DNA from: Aquimarina sp.
Lineage (GTDB): Bacteria > Bacteroidota > Bacteroidia > Flavobacteriales > Flavobacteriaceae
Length of the DNA: 24,098 bases
Direction of reading: 5' to 3'
NCBI GenBank assembly: GCA_002697475.1
Contig: NZVW01000069.1
Span: forward strand, 1 to 24,098
The position numbers were made by a program, and so were the translations under genes. Positions 1 to 9,077 of this stretch are shown here, in pieces (positions within the stretch are counted from its first letter, which is position 1; the number at the start of each line of letters is the position of its first letter). The notes below the pieces were generated by a model that had not been told where the DNA came from, searched no databases, and worked only from the letters and a program-made list of their open reading frames with translations.

Positions 1-1176
1 ATGATTATTTAGATATGAAATTATGGAAAGTCCAATACCTGATATTCCTTGCAATACGTGATTTTCAAGTTTCCAACCACTGTCGTAATGTGCTTTATAA
101 CCAGCATGACCATCTTTATGAACTGCAAGATTTAAAGCAATGTCCGCCCAAAACTCGGCAGATTTTTTATAATGTAAATCTTTAGTTAATTTAAATACTT
201 GATCATATATGTGCATTACTCCATAAGCTCCGTGACACATTCCTGCATCTATTATTCCAGCTTCTTGTATATGCAACCTGTTAGTTGTTTTCTTTAAGAT
301 TTGAAGAACTTCATCCAACAATTTTTCATTTTTCAAGAGCATAGCGGCCTGTAAAATAGATATACAAGTTCCTAAATCTCCGTAACACCAGGCTAATCTA
401 GAATTGTAATCGTTGGACCCATCTCTTGTTATCCAATTAGGAAATGCTGAAGATAATTTGCTACTACTATGTTTACAACTTAAAATATAATTGCACGCTG
501 GTAACAGCAAATCAATGACTTTTTCAGAGAATATTGGAAATTTAGATAATTTGGCTAAAAAAACTATTATACTAGGAATTCCGTGAGCTAGACCAAGGTT
601 TGATCCATTGAATCGTAATTCTCCAACGACAATTTCTGACTCCCATAAAATATAATCTCCTTTATAAATTGCTTGATCTTTAATCGCTTGGATTAAAGTA
701 AGTAAATAATGCTCATATCTTTTTTCTAAATCGTTTGTTTTTACATTTTCATATCGCTTCAAAAAATAATACCCAATTCCAATAGCCCCATGTAGAAAGT
801 CAAAGTCATCACTAAAAATGAATTTATTCATCTCCTTCAAAAGATAAATGTCAACTTCTTCTGTAATAATATCTTCTTCTAAATCTAAAAACTTTTCTTG
901 TTTTAATAATTCTAGAACAAAACAAGCTCCTGCAATTCCATCACAAAACGTAGGATAGTTATATCCTTTTTGTATTCGATTAAAGGTTTCAGTGATAATT
1001 TCTGCTCCTTTTTCAGCATGGAGATTGTCCTTTCTGTAGCGCGAATAATAAAAATGAAACAAAGCATTACCTGATATACCGGTTAGTGCACCAATTTCAG
1101 TATTATCACATTTGTGATTTAATAGGGAAATCGCTATTTCATCTAATTTTATCTCTAATCTTCTATTTATATCCAT
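1..1176 (-). CDS. Lanthionine synthetase C-like cyclase (LanC), 3' end cut by window edge
   Basis: An open frame of 392 codons starts with ATG at 1176 on the minus strand and is still open at base 1, so only the last residues are missing (NisC-type cyclases are about 400-420 aa). LanC enzymes add cysteine thiols to dehydrated Ser/Thr in a precursor peptide and form lanthionine rings around a Zn ion in the cytoplasm. Visible family marks are GLAHGIPS near residue 195, LAWCYGDLG near 261-269 with a predicted Zn ligand at C264, MCHGAYG near 313-319 with Zn ligands C314 and H315, and the repeated GISG/GIG glycine motifs of the alpha/alpha barrel at 33 and 378. All three Zn ligands are present, so it should be active. 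It is the first gene of its unit, because a divergent peptidase operon lies upstream. No LanB or precursor peptide is in view. A eukaryotic-LanCL-like GSH-adding role is less likely. Family assignment is strong; the product is unknown. Confidence 0.88.
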   Translation of the reverse strand, partial: MDINRRLEIKLDEIAISLLNHKCDNTEIGALTGISGNALFHFYYSRYRKDNLHAEKGAEIITETFNRIQKGYNYPTFCDGIAGACFVLELLKQEKFLDLEEDIITEEVDIYLLKEMNKFIFSDDFDFLHGAIGIGYYFLKRYENVKTNDLEKRYEHYLLTLIQAIKDQAIYKGDYILWESEIVVGELRFNGSNLGLAHGIPSIIVFLAKLSKFPIFSEKVIDLLLPACNYILSCKHSSSKLSSAFPNWITRDGSNDYNSRLAWCYGDLGTCISILQAAMLLKNEKLLDEVLQILKKTTNRLHIQEAGIIDAGMCHGAYGVMHIYDQVFKLTKDLHYKKSAEFWADIALNLAVHKDGHAGYKAHYDSGWKLENHVLQGISGIGLSIISYLNNH

Positions 1177-1284
1177 AACAGATTTTAAATTTTATAATAT
1201 ATAAAAAGTCATAATTATTACTCTAAATTCAATAATTAAGGATGATCGTTAACTCATATATAATTAATAATGCAAGTTATATCT

Positions 1285-1292
1285 TATTTTTG
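1285..1292 (+). promoter_or_regulatory. Putative Bacteroidota -7 box for the peptidase operon
   Basis: TATTTTTG matches the Bacteroidota sigma factor -7 consensus TAnnTTTG. It lies about 125 bases before the first peptidase start codon. I see no good -33 TTG at the expected distance, and AT-rich DNA gives such matches by chance, so this is tentative. Confidence 0.35.
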
Positions 1293-1416
1293 TTAATTAG
1301 ATGATAGTAAAACCTTGCGTTATAAAAACAATTTCAAAATTTTTATTAAAAAGTACATTATTTAGGGTAACAAATCGCCCTCTAGACACACTATATATAA
1401 AAACACAAATCATAAT

Positions 1417-3408
1417 ATGAAACCTAAAATTCTTTTACTCTTACTCTTATTGATTAATCTCAGTCTGGCGCAATCCATTAATTATAATAAAGGATATACT
1501 ATTGAAGATTATTTATCCCAGACTACAATCGATGGTATTGTATTATCACCAGATGGGCATCATTTAGCCTTTATTACCAATCACGATGATTTTACCGAAA
1601 ATAAAACTGTAGAAAAATTATATTATTATCATATAGATGATGCTGGTAACATATTGAATCAGCAACAAATTTTAGAAGATGCTTCAGGGTTCTCCAATCT
1701 AAGATGGACACCGGATAGTAAAAACTTATTATTTAAGGCAAAAGATAGTGTGGGAACTACTGTATTCATAATGTCTGTTGATACTCCTAATCAAATCACA
1801 CCAGTACTTGCAGACAGAACATCAATAGAAAAACTAAAGTTCTTTCAGATTAAAAACAACACAGAGGTTATCTTCAATACCACCCATGATTCGTCTACAC
1901 AGAAAAGCGATGAAGACATTCTATATTTTCCACCTTCTAAAAAAGTATTACACTCCACCTATAAGTCTTTTGCTATAGGTAGCAATAAGATAGACTCTTT
2001 GTTTACGATTCCTTATAATACGTATAGATTTGAAATATCGCCAGATAAAAAATCTATCCTCTTTTCTGATAACCCTATATTTTCTTATTACAGCGCTGAG
2101 AGCTATAAGGATGCACATACCTATATCATTAACCTGGATAATCCTAAAGATATAAAACAAGTTACATTTCATAAGTACTGGGAATACTGTAGCTGGTTGG
2201 GTAACGATAAAGTCATTAGTGTTCCGGCCGGAAATATAGATCTTAAAAAGGATAATAGATCTTATTCACAATTCAGGATTATTAATATCAATACACTTAG
2301 CAATACACCCTTGTCTAATAACTTTGATCATAGAATTCAGGATTATCTGGTAATTAATGAGGATGAAATGATCATACAGGCAGATTCTTCCACTTCTTCT
2401 TATTTCTATCACTACAACAAAGACAATATAAGAAAAGTGACCAATCAAAATGCCACATTAAACCATCTCAAGCGAGGCTCCAATGGTGCTTATGTCTTCG
2501 CTCAGGTTACAGAAGATAATTTTGAAGAAATCTATTTTGCAAAAAGCATCGATGAGCTAAAAAATCCTAAAAAGCTTACTTCATTTAATGACAAGCTTTC
2601 TAACCAACCAAAGCCGTCTATTGAAACTGTGCGTTGGAAAAATTCTGATGGTATGTATGTAGAAGGTGTGTTGTTTACACCGCCGGGAGTTTCAAAAAAA
2701 GAAAAATTACCATTAGTAGTAGATATACATGGAGGCCCTTTTTCCAGCAGAAACGAAGTGCTCAGCTTAAACGGACTGCCGTATTACTATTATGGCTCAT
2801 TGCTGGCTACTAAAGGATTTATGGTACTACAGCCCAATTACAGAGGTAGTACTGGTCGTGGTCAGGCTTTTATGGATGCTATTAATGGATTTGCCAGATC
2901 CAGACCCGTGGATGATATTCTAACAGGTGTAGCTTATCTGATAGATCAAAAATGGGTAGATCCGGATAAAATGGTAGTGATGGGTGCCAGTTATGGCGGT
3001 CATCTTACCAATTCGCTATTAGGTGCTACAAATCAGTTTAAAGTTGGACTATCCAGCTGCGGAATCTGGAATGAAATTGCCAATTATGGGGTCAACGACG
3101 GAGATGTGATGAAAATGATTGTTTTTGATGGTAAAAATCCGGTGGATGATTTAGAGCTTTACAGAAAAGAAAGCCCTGATTATGAAATGCTCAACATAAA
3201 AACTCCAACATTAATAACACACGGAGAAAAGGATATCAGAGTACCAACATCAAACGCCTATATGATGTATTATACCTTAAAGGATTTAGGTGTAGATGTT
3301 GAAATGATGATTTTTAAAGATGAGGGGCACACCTATAGTAAACCTTCTAATAAAATAGCAAAAGTTAAAGCTGAACTAGAATTTATTAAGAGGTATTTGC
3401 CTAAATAA
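1417..3408 (+). CDS. Exported S9-family peptidase (dipeptidyl/acylaminoacyl-peptidase type)
   Basis: This 663-residue serine peptidase starts with an N-terminal Sec signal of about 18 residues that ends LSLAQS, so it is probably periplasmic. Residues about 25-400 contain repeated WTPDS/SPDG/SPDK segments typical of the beta-propeller that gates S9 enzymes. Residues about 400-660 form the alpha/beta-hydrolase domain with a complete triad: nucleophile S525 in GASYGG, D606 in HGEKDIRVP and H638 in DEGH. The HGGP oxyanion-hole motif is near 437. S9B/S9C enzymes remove N-terminal dipeptides or acylated residues from short peptides. It is the first gene of a three-peptidase operon, with 24 bases to the next start. 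The short linker and shared transcript suggest stepwise degradation or trimming of peptides outside the cytoplasm. Substrate specificity cannot be read from the sequence. Confidence 0.88.
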   Translation: MKPKILLLLLLLINLSLAQSINYNKGYTIEDYLSQTTIDGIVLSPDGHHLAFITNHDDFTENKTVEKLYYYHIDDAGNILNQQQILEDASGFSNLRWTPDSKNLLFKAKDSVGTTVFIMSVDTPNQITPVLADRTSIEKLKFFQIKNNTEVIFNTTHDSSTQKSDEDILYFPPSKKVLHSTYKSFAIGSNKIDSLFTIPYNTYRFEISPDKKSILFSDNPIFSYYSAESYKDAHTYIINLDNPKDIKQVTFHKYWEYCSWLGNDKVISVPAGNIDLKKDNRSYSQFRIININTLSNTPLSNNFDHRIQDYLVINEDEMIIQADSSTSSYFYHYNKDNIRKVTNQNATLNHLKRGSNGAYVFAQVTEDNFEEIYFAKSIDELKNPKKLTSFNDKLSNQPKPSIETVRWKNSDGMYVEGVLFTPPGVSKKEKLPLVVDIHGGPFSSRNEVLSLNGLPYYYYGSLLATKGFMVLQPNYRGSTGRGQAFMDAINGFARSRPVDDILTGVAYLIDQKWVDPDKMVVMGASYGGHLTNSLLGATNQFKVGLSSCGIWNEIANYGVNDGDVMKMIVFDGKNPVDDLELYRKESPDYEMLNIKTPTLITHGEKDIRVPTSNAYMMYYTLKDLGVDVEMMIFKDEGHTYSKPSNKIAKVKAELEFIKRYLPK

Positions 3409-3432
3409 AATCGTGTTCAAAAGCAATTTATA

Positions 3433-5079
3433 ATGAAAAAATATCTTATTGCAATACTATTGACAAACTACTTTTTGACTACTGCTCAAGACCAAAATTC
3501 TTTAGTAGCAAAAAAGCAAGATTTGACAGAAGAGCAATTGAAAACCTGGTACTTCTTAGACTATACTGAGGATACCATACCGGGTATAAGTCTGGACAAA
3601 GCCTATCGAGACTTAATCAAAGAAAAAAAGGGCCAAGAGGTTATTGTCGCGGTATTAGACACAAAATTAGATATCCACCATGAAGATCTAAAAGGTCAAA
3701 TATGGATCAACACAGATGAAATCCCGGATAATGGTATTGACGATGATAACAACGGATATATTGATGATATCCATGGATGGAATTACTTAGGAAATAAAGA
3801 AGGTAAAGAGATTATATATTCCAATCATGAAGTAGTAAGGATCATTAGAAAATATAAACCTCTTTTAGAATCCTTTCAAAAAAATAATGTAGATACTACA
3901 GCACAAGAAAAAATTGCATTACTACAAAAGGCTGAAGACAACTATGAATCATTACTTGCAGAATTAAAAAAAGAACAACAAGGCTGGAAAAATGCCGTGA
4001 ATCAATATCCTGTAGTAGAAAAGAATCTTGCTGAATTTTTTCCCAATAGAGAATATACAATTTCAAAATTAGATAGTTTATTAAAAATTTACAAAAAGGA
4101 TAGTGAACTCTCCTACGCTATTGAATATATGAAGCATTGTTTAGAGTATGATTTGGATAAATCCTTTTTTAAGAAGCAAAATGCCAAAATTGATACTGAA
4201 CTGAGAACGGTTTTAGGTTTTGAGTATGACGATAGAGATATCACTGCTGATGATCCGGAAAATATTGATGATACTAATTATGGAAATCCTAAAGTGTGGA
4301 ATGATAGTATACCCTTTCAACACGCCATTTTGGTCAGTGGGGTTTTAGCGGCAAATCGTCATAATGATATTGGAATTAAGGGAGTAAGTAATCAAATTAA
4401 AGTAATGTCACTTTGTGTAGCTTCTTCTGGCGGTGATGAACACGATAAAGATATTGCATTGGCGATTCGATATGCAGTAGATAATGGAGCTAAGGTGATT
4501 AATATGAGTTTTGGAAAAGAATTTTCATTGTATAGACACTGGGTAGACGAAGCTTTAAGATATGCCGAAAAAAATGATGTATTAATTGTTGGCTCTGCAG
4601 GAAATGAAGATAAAGAATTAAATATAGACTATATTCATTATCCCACCAATTATGACCCAAAAGGGAATGCAATCGTAAATAATTTTATCAAAGTTGGTGC
4701 CAGCACCAGATTTGTAGATCCAAGATTAAGGGGAAGCTTTAGTAACTATGGTAAAGAACGTGTGGATATCTTTGCTCCTGGAGCGCATATATATTCTACA
4801 AAATATAATAATTCTTATGATTTTGGAAATGGAACCTCTTATGCGGCACCTTTAGTATCCGGTATCGCTGCTCTTTTAAAATCATATTATCCAGTACTTA
4901 CTGCCGCACAGATTAAGCAAATTCTGATAAAATCAGGAACTGTTTATGATGTTAAAGTAGAAATCACACAAAAAGATGGTACTAAAACATTAATACCCTT
5001 CTCAGAATTGTCTAAATCCGGTAAAGTGGTAAATGCTTATAATGCACTTTTAATGGCGGAGAAATTATCGAAAAAATAA
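3433..5079 (+). CDS. Exported S8 (subtilisin-family) serine peptidase with long insertion and unusual motifs
   Basis: This 548-residue protein has a signal peptide ending TTAQ near residue 19. The subtilase triad can be placed at D76 (AVLDTK), H297 (FQHAILVSG) and S469 (GNGTSYAAP), with the oxyanion Asn at N391 (SAGNE). Two motifs deviate: the usual DTG/DSG is DTK, and the usual HGTHVAG is HAILVSG. About 220 residues separate Asp and His instead of roughly 30. This insert begins with an acidic, Asp/Asn-rich segment (about 95-113, possibly Ca-binding) and continues as a Lys/Glu-rich, probably helical region (about 130-260). Bacteroidota do have subtilases with such inserts. There is no C-terminal T9SS sorting domain, so it probably stays in the periplasm. 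It lies mid-operon between two S9 peptidase genes and only 5-20 bases from the next one. It is probably active, but the altered motifs leave doubt. Confidence 0.85.
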   Translation: MKKYLIAILLTNYFLTTAQDQNSLVAKKQDLTEEQLKTWYFLDYTEDTIPGISLDKAYRDLIKEKKGQEVIVAVLDTKLDIHHEDLKGQIWINTDEIPDNGIDDDNNGYIDDIHGWNYLGNKEGKEIIYSNHEVVRIIRKYKPLLESFQKNNVDTTAQEKIALLQKAEDNYESLLAELKKEQQGWKNAVNQYPVVEKNLAEFFPNREYTISKLDSLLKIYKKDSELSYAIEYMKHCLEYDLDKSFFKKQNAKIDTELRTVLGFEYDDRDITADDPENIDDTNYGNPKVWNDSIPFQHAILVSGVLAANRHNDIGIKGVSNQIKVMSLCVASSGGDEHDKDIALAIRYAVDNGAKVINMSFGKEFSLYRHWVDEALRYAEKNDVLIVGSAGNEDKELNIDYIHYPTNYDPKGNAIVNNFIKVGASTRFVDPRLRGSFSNYGKERVDIFAPGAHIYSTKYNNSYDFGNGTSYAAPLVSGIAALLKSYYPVLTAAQIKQILIKSGTVYDVKVEITQKDGTKTLIPFSELSKSGKVVNAYNALLMAEKLSKK

Positions 5080-5099
5080 AAAATATGCTTTACAGAATT

Positions 5100-7277
5100 A
5101 TGAAAAATTATATCTTATCTCTTACCATTGTTTTAGGTCTACTATTCTCTTGTACTACTAAAAATGAAATTCCAAAACCTCCTTTGGCACCAAAGCAACC
5201 TACAATGGATGAATATTTTGGACAAAAAATTGAAGATCCCTATCGTAATCTGGAGAACTTAGAAGACTCTACAATTATTAATTGGTTTAAAGCTCAGGAT
5301 AATTATGCAAGAAATATATTGAACAATATACCTAAAGCTGATGAACTCTATAAAAAAATAGAAACTATTGAATCCAGAACAGATTTTACTATTGGTAGTG
5401 TACATATTACAGATAGAGGATCTGTCTTTTATACCAAAACACTAAAAAATGACAAAAACAGTAAATTGTATTATAAAGAATTTACTGACGCAAGGGAGGA
5501 AATCCTACTTTTTGACCCTTCAAACTATAAAACCCAAGATAAGATTGAATATCACATCAGCTATTTTAAACCTAACTGGGATGGTAGTGCAGTTGCGATA
5601 GCAGTAAGTAAAGAAGGTGATGAAATTGCAGAAATAATTTTTATACAAACAGAGAACGGCCAACAAATTGCAGAAACACTTACTCATACAGACCCGGGCG
5701 GAACTGGTGGAATACAATGGCTACCTGATAATTCTGGGATCATCTATCAACATTTTCAAACCACTGACCATAAAGACCCTGATTTTTATTTAGATATTGC
5801 GAGTGTAATCTACAAATTGGAAGACAAAGCAGATATAAATACCGTCATTTTTTCAAGAAAGCACAACACAAATTTAGATATTGAACCAGCTGATTTTCCA
5901 ATTATCCGTTATGATAAAAAATGGGGAAACTATATTATAGGTAGTCTATCTGGAGTTAATTCTTTTGAAGATACATATATGGCAGAAATAGAAAACGAAA
6001 ACTATGACAATCTAAACTGGAAACTGCTATTTAAAGAAGAGGACAAAGTGGATCAATATGATATTATTAAAGATTCTCTTTATTTTATTAGTGAGTATAA
6101 TGCAGATTATCGTAAAATCTGTAAAACATCATTATTAAATCCTGATTTTAAAAACCCGGAAGTGCTAATTCCTGAACAACGTGATATTAAAATCAATGAT
6201 TTTAGATACTTAAATGACAAACTATATTATAGCACACAAAGATTCGGTATTGAAGCTAAGGTATATGCTTACTCTAATGGTGAAACTGTTCAAATATCCA
6301 CAGAACAATCACCAGGAAGGATTAGTCTTAAGAATTACAATGGTCAACTATATGCTTTAATGACTACATGGAACAGACCTGTAACTTGGTATATTCTGGA
6401 TCCGAAAAGAAATTCTTTTAGAAGAAGTAATGTCAAACCTGAAATTGATTACCCAGAATTTAAGGATATTACTTCAGAGGTTGTTTATGTTAAATCTCAT
6501 GACGATGAGATCGTTCCTATGACTATTATCTATAATAAAGGATTAGAGCTTGACGGAAAAAATAGTACTATGTTATTGGGATATGGTTCTTATGGTACTA
6601 CGTATAGTACATTTTTTTATACTCAGTTTATGATATGGATATCAGAAGGGGGTATAATTGCTATACCTCATGTAAGAGGCGGTGGAGCAAAAGGAGACTC
6701 ATGGCATAAGGCTGGTTTTAAAACTACTAAACCTAACACATGGAAAGACGCCATTGCCTGCACGGAATATCTGATAGAAAAAAAATATACTTCTGCTCAA
6801 CACACTTTAATTTTTGGTATAAGTGCAGGGGGAATATTATTAGGTCGCGCAATCACAGAAAGACCTGATCTATATGCTGCAGCCATAGGTAGTGAGGCGT
6901 TTATCAATGCAATGCGATCAGAGTTTCAGGTAAGTGGACCCGATAATGTGAAAGAATTTGGAACCGTTAAAGATTCATCAGAGTTTAGAGCCCTTTACGA
7001 AATGGACGCTTATCATCATATAGGTAAAGATATAAACTATCCGGCCACACTATTTTCTACTGGAATGAAAGATCAAAGGGTTCCAGCCTGGGATCCCGCC
7101 AAATTTATAGCCAGATTACAAGAATATAATACCTCTGAAAAACCTGTTATGATGATGGTAAATTTCAATAGAGGGCATTTAGTCAATATTTCTGATAGCG
7201 AATTTAATAAAGAAATGGCACAAAAATGGGCCTTCGGATTTTGGCAAACCGGTCATCCGGATTATCAACCAGAATGA
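5100..7277 (+). CDS. Prolyl-oligopeptidase-family (S9A) lipoprotein
   Basis: I choose the ATG at 5100 because it gives a compact lipoprotein signal, MKNYILSLTIVLGLLFSC, with the lipobox Cys at residue 18. An in-frame ATG at 5085 would add five residues. The following sequence, rich in Lys and Pro (APKQPTMDEYFGQ), and an EDPYRNLE segment match the N terminus of the prolyl-oligopeptidase family. A propeller fills the middle. The catalytic domain has YGSYG near 500, S575 in GISAGG, D658 in KDQRVP and H693 in NRGH, so the triad is complete. These enzymes cut after Pro in peptides of up to about 30 residues. The length of 725 residues is usual for the family. It is the last gene of the peptidase operon and is followed at once by a strong terminator. 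As a lipoprotein it is membrane-anchored, unlike the two soluble partners. Some class III lanthipeptides use POP enzymes for leader removal, which is notable next to a LanC gene. Confidence 0.88.
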   Translation: MKNYILSLTIVLGLLFSCTTKNEIPKPPLAPKQPTMDEYFGQKIEDPYRNLENLEDSTIINWFKAQDNYARNILNNIPKADELYKKIETIESRTDFTIGSVHITDRGSVFYTKTLKNDKNSKLYYKEFTDAREEILLFDPSNYKTQDKIEYHISYFKPNWDGSAVAIAVSKEGDEIAEIIFIQTENGQQIAETLTHTDPGGTGGIQWLPDNSGIIYQHFQTTDHKDPDFYLDIASVIYKLEDKADINTVIFSRKHNTNLDIEPADFPIIRYDKKWGNYIIGSLSGVNSFEDTYMAEIENENYDNLNWKLLFKEEDKVDQYDIIKDSLYFISEYNADYRKICKTSLLNPDFKNPEVLIPEQRDIKINDFRYLNDKLYYSTQRFGIEAKVYAYSNGETVQISTEQSPGRISLKNYNGQLYALMTTWNRPVTWYILDPKRNSFRRSNVKPEIDYPEFKDITSEVVYVKSHDDEIVPMTIIYNKGLELDGKNSTMLLGYGSYGTTYSTFFYTQFMIWISEGGIIAIPHVRGGGAKGDSWHKAGFKTTKPNTWKDAIACTEYLIEKKYTSAQHTLIFGISAGGILLGRAITERPDLYAAAIGSEAFINAMRSEFQVSGPDNVKEFGTVKDSSEFRALYEMDAYHHIGKDINYPATLFSTGMKDQRVPAWDPAKFIARLQEYNTSEKPVMMMVNFNRGHLVNISDSEFNKEMAQKWAFGFWQTGHPDYQPE

Positions 7278-7301
7278 TAAAATGTAATACAGCTTGAGAA
7301 A

Positions 7302-7342
7302 AAAACAAAACCCCCAATCCCTAAAGATTGGGGTTTTTTTTT
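7302..7342 (+). terminator. Intrinsic terminator of the peptidase operon
   Basis: CCCCAATC at 7312-7319 pairs with GATTGGGG at 7326-7333, with a short CCTAAA loop. The stem can extend through A/T pairs past one bulged C, and it is followed by a run of about nine T. It lies 25 bases after the prolyl-oligopeptidase stop codon. The A tract on its left side means it may also work on the other strand. Confidence 0.9.
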
Positions 7343-7450
7343 CCTCTTTGTAACATCCCTCCTTATCATACGTCTTAATAATACAGTTGCCAGACAACCT
7401 TTTTGATACAACTATCGTCTATAACTATAGATCATCATTTAAAAAAACGT

Positions 7451-8947
7451 ATGAAACCACTTTACTATACCATCACACTACTACTTTTTACTTTTACGAA
7501 CCTGAATGCCCAGGTACAGAGTTATCAGGTTATCGATAAAAGCACCAATGAACCCCTACCCTACGCTACGGTACAGTTTACAGAAAACAAAGGAATCATT
7601 ACTAATGAAGAAGGGATCTTTAGCTATGATCCTTCAACCGTTACGGCAACAAATGACACTATCTACATCAGCTCTCTGGGCTATGAAAAAGTAGGGATTC
7701 TGCTATCCGATTTTAAAGAAGGTACCATTTACATAGCGCCAAAAGCTATAGAGTTAAGCGGCGTATATGTCTCTAACAAAAATCTGTCTGCAGAGGAGAT
7801 TATCGACCTTGTAGAGGACAATCTGAAAAATAACTATGCAGAAGACTATCTTAGCAGAACCCTGTTTTTCCGCCAATCTGATTACAATAATCTAAAGAAA
7901 ATGAATGTAGATTTTGAGAAATCTACTATAGCTGAGTTTAATGAAAAGTTTATCGATAGTGTGGTATCCATCATTCCGCGAAACTCCTCATATTTTACAG
8001 AAGTACTGGGTACTTTTAGCGGTAATGCAGAAAAACAAAAGTTTGACATTGTCAAAAGTGCAGAGCTGTATGATAAAAGTAATGATGGTTCTATGGAGGC
8101 CTTATCAGATAAACTGGAGGCCATCCTAAAGAAAAATGTAAAGCCGGACTCTTATCTGAAGATTAAATCCGGATGGTTCTTAGGTACAAAAGTACAGATG
8201 GATTCCATTTTTGATAATAACGATGAGGCAGCTGAAGTTAAGGACGAACTTAAAAAACCGGAAAAAAATCAGTTTCTAAACTACAGAAAGTCGTTAGTAC
8301 AACGACTTCTTAAAAGTAGCCTGGTAAATGAAGATGCCACCCTTAATGTGATCCACAAATCCGGCAGGTATGATTTTAATCTCAAAGGAAATACCGCTAT
8401 CGACGATCAGGTGGTCTATGTTATTGATTTTGAACCTAAGCGAGGAGAAGATTTTAAGGGGACACTATATATCAACACAGAAGATTATGCTATCATAAGA
8501 GTTGATTACCAGAATGTCAAAAATTTAAAAAGTGTCAAGCTTTTTGGCTTTAGCTTTCAGGATACTGACTATAAAGGAAAAACCGTTTTTGCTAAAAGAC
8601 CTGACGGGAAATATGCTTTAAAGTTTATGGAAAAAATCCGCGGCAACTCCTATGGCGTCAAACGCCCGTTAACAATCATAGAAAAGAACAAACATGTCAA
8701 GGGCAGAAGAAAACAAAATGAATTATCTGTGGAACTGGACATTGGCGCCAGTGCCTTATCCAAGTTTGAAGTCGTTGTTTTCGACACACACGCTATTACA
8801 GAGGCGGATTATAACAGCCAAAAAGAGAACAAGAGCATCAAACCAGAGTATATGTCAAAGTACAATCCTGATTTTTGGCAGGGTCATAACATCATTGAAC
8901 CTAATACGGCAATTAAAGAGTTCACCGTGATGGAGAATGGATGGTAG
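7451..8947 (+). CDS. Secreted CarboxypepD_reg-like domain protein, paralog 1
   Basis: The ATG at 7451 opens a clean signal peptide (MKPLYYTITLLLFTFTNLNAQ). An in-frame ATG at 7403 would place 16 charged residues ahead of it and is less likely. The mature N terminus (about residues 22-115) is a carboxypeptidase-regulatory-like beta-sandwich, with VIDKSTNEPLPYATV and a later SSLGYEKVG strand. This domain type sits at the N terminus of many Bacteroidota outer-membrane proteins. The rest (about 120-498) has no motif I can name. It contains conserved blocks such as FEPKRGEDFKGTLYIN and FGFSFQDTDYKG, which suggest an outer-membrane-associated beta structure. There is no TonB-dependent barrel or T9SS tail. 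It is clearly homologous over its whole length to the protein at 10261-11730. The function is unknown; a cell-envelope role is an inference. Confidence 0.8.
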   Translation: MKPLYYTITLLLFTFTNLNAQVQSYQVIDKSTNEPLPYATVQFTENKGIITNEEGIFSYDPSTVTATNDTIYISSLGYEKVGILLSDFKEGTIYIAPKAIELSGVYVSNKNLSAEEIIDLVEDNLKNNYAEDYLSRTLFFRQSDYNNLKKMNVDFEKSTIAEFNEKFIDSVVSIIPRNSSYFTEVLGTFSGNAEKQKFDIVKSAELYDKSNDGSMEALSDKLEAILKKNVKPDSYLKIKSGWFLGTKVQMDSIFDNNDEAAEVKDELKKPEKNQFLNYRKSLVQRLLKSSLVNEDATLNVIHKSGRYDFNLKGNTAIDDQVVYVIDFEPKRGEDFKGTLYINTEDYAIIRVDYQNVKNLKSVKLFGFSFQDTDYKGKTVFAKRPDGKYALKFMEKIRGNSYGVKRPLTIIEKNKHVKGRRKQNELSVELDIGASALSKFEVVVFDTHAITEADYNSQKENKSIKPEYMSKYNPDFWQGHNIIEPNTAIKEFTVMENGW

Positions 8948-8952
8948 CCTGT

Positions 8953-8987
8953 AGTTCGGAGTTATGAGTTTGGGATTCAGGGTTATA
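8953..8987. repeat. Degenerate tandem heptad repeats
   Basis: Five successive 7-base units read AGTTCGG, AGTTATG, AGTTTGG, GATTCAG and GGTTATA, starting five bases after the stop of the paralog-1 gene. The first three share the AGTT core; the last two are more diverged. Short AGTTCGG/AGTTATG arrays are something I associate with flavobacterial intergenic regions, but I could not compare them here. Confidence 0.45.
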
Positions 8988-9007
8988 AAAACAAACTGAT
9001 AGTTATT

Positions 9008-9050
9008 TGTCATTTCAGCCCCGTAGTTTCAGAAGTTCTGGAATCTACTT
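9008..9050. repeat. Possible decayed flavobacterial intergenic repeat
   Basis: The segment beginning TGTCATTTCAGCCCC and ending GGAATCTACTT resembles the dispersed Bacteroidota intergenic element that usually reads TGTCATTTCGA(N)GAAATCT. TTTCAGAAGTTCTGGAA inside it could form an imperfect hairpin. The likeness is from memory and only partial. Confidence 0.35.
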
Positions 9051-9077
9051 AAAAATAGAAACTTTAACAATGAATTG

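Noticed and set aside
1177..1416. Possible lanthipeptide precursor gene between LanC and the S9 peptidase gene
   Set aside because: Both strands were read. The longest ATG frames are about 20 and 12 codons, with no Cys/Ser/Thr-rich core or GG leader.
4990..5079. T9SS C-terminal sorting domain on the S8 peptidase
   Set aside because: The C terminus lacks the usual beta-sandwich and the terminal basic, Gly-rich motif; it ends in a helical Ala/Lys-rich stretch.
7423..7434. CTATA-AC-TATAG inverted repeat before paralog 1
   Set aside because: Only five bases per arm of pure-AT type sequence; expected by chance in this region.
8694..8930. 78-codon plus-strand frame inside the paralog-1 gene
   Set aside because: It is an out-of-frame shadow within a gene supported by a full-length paralog.
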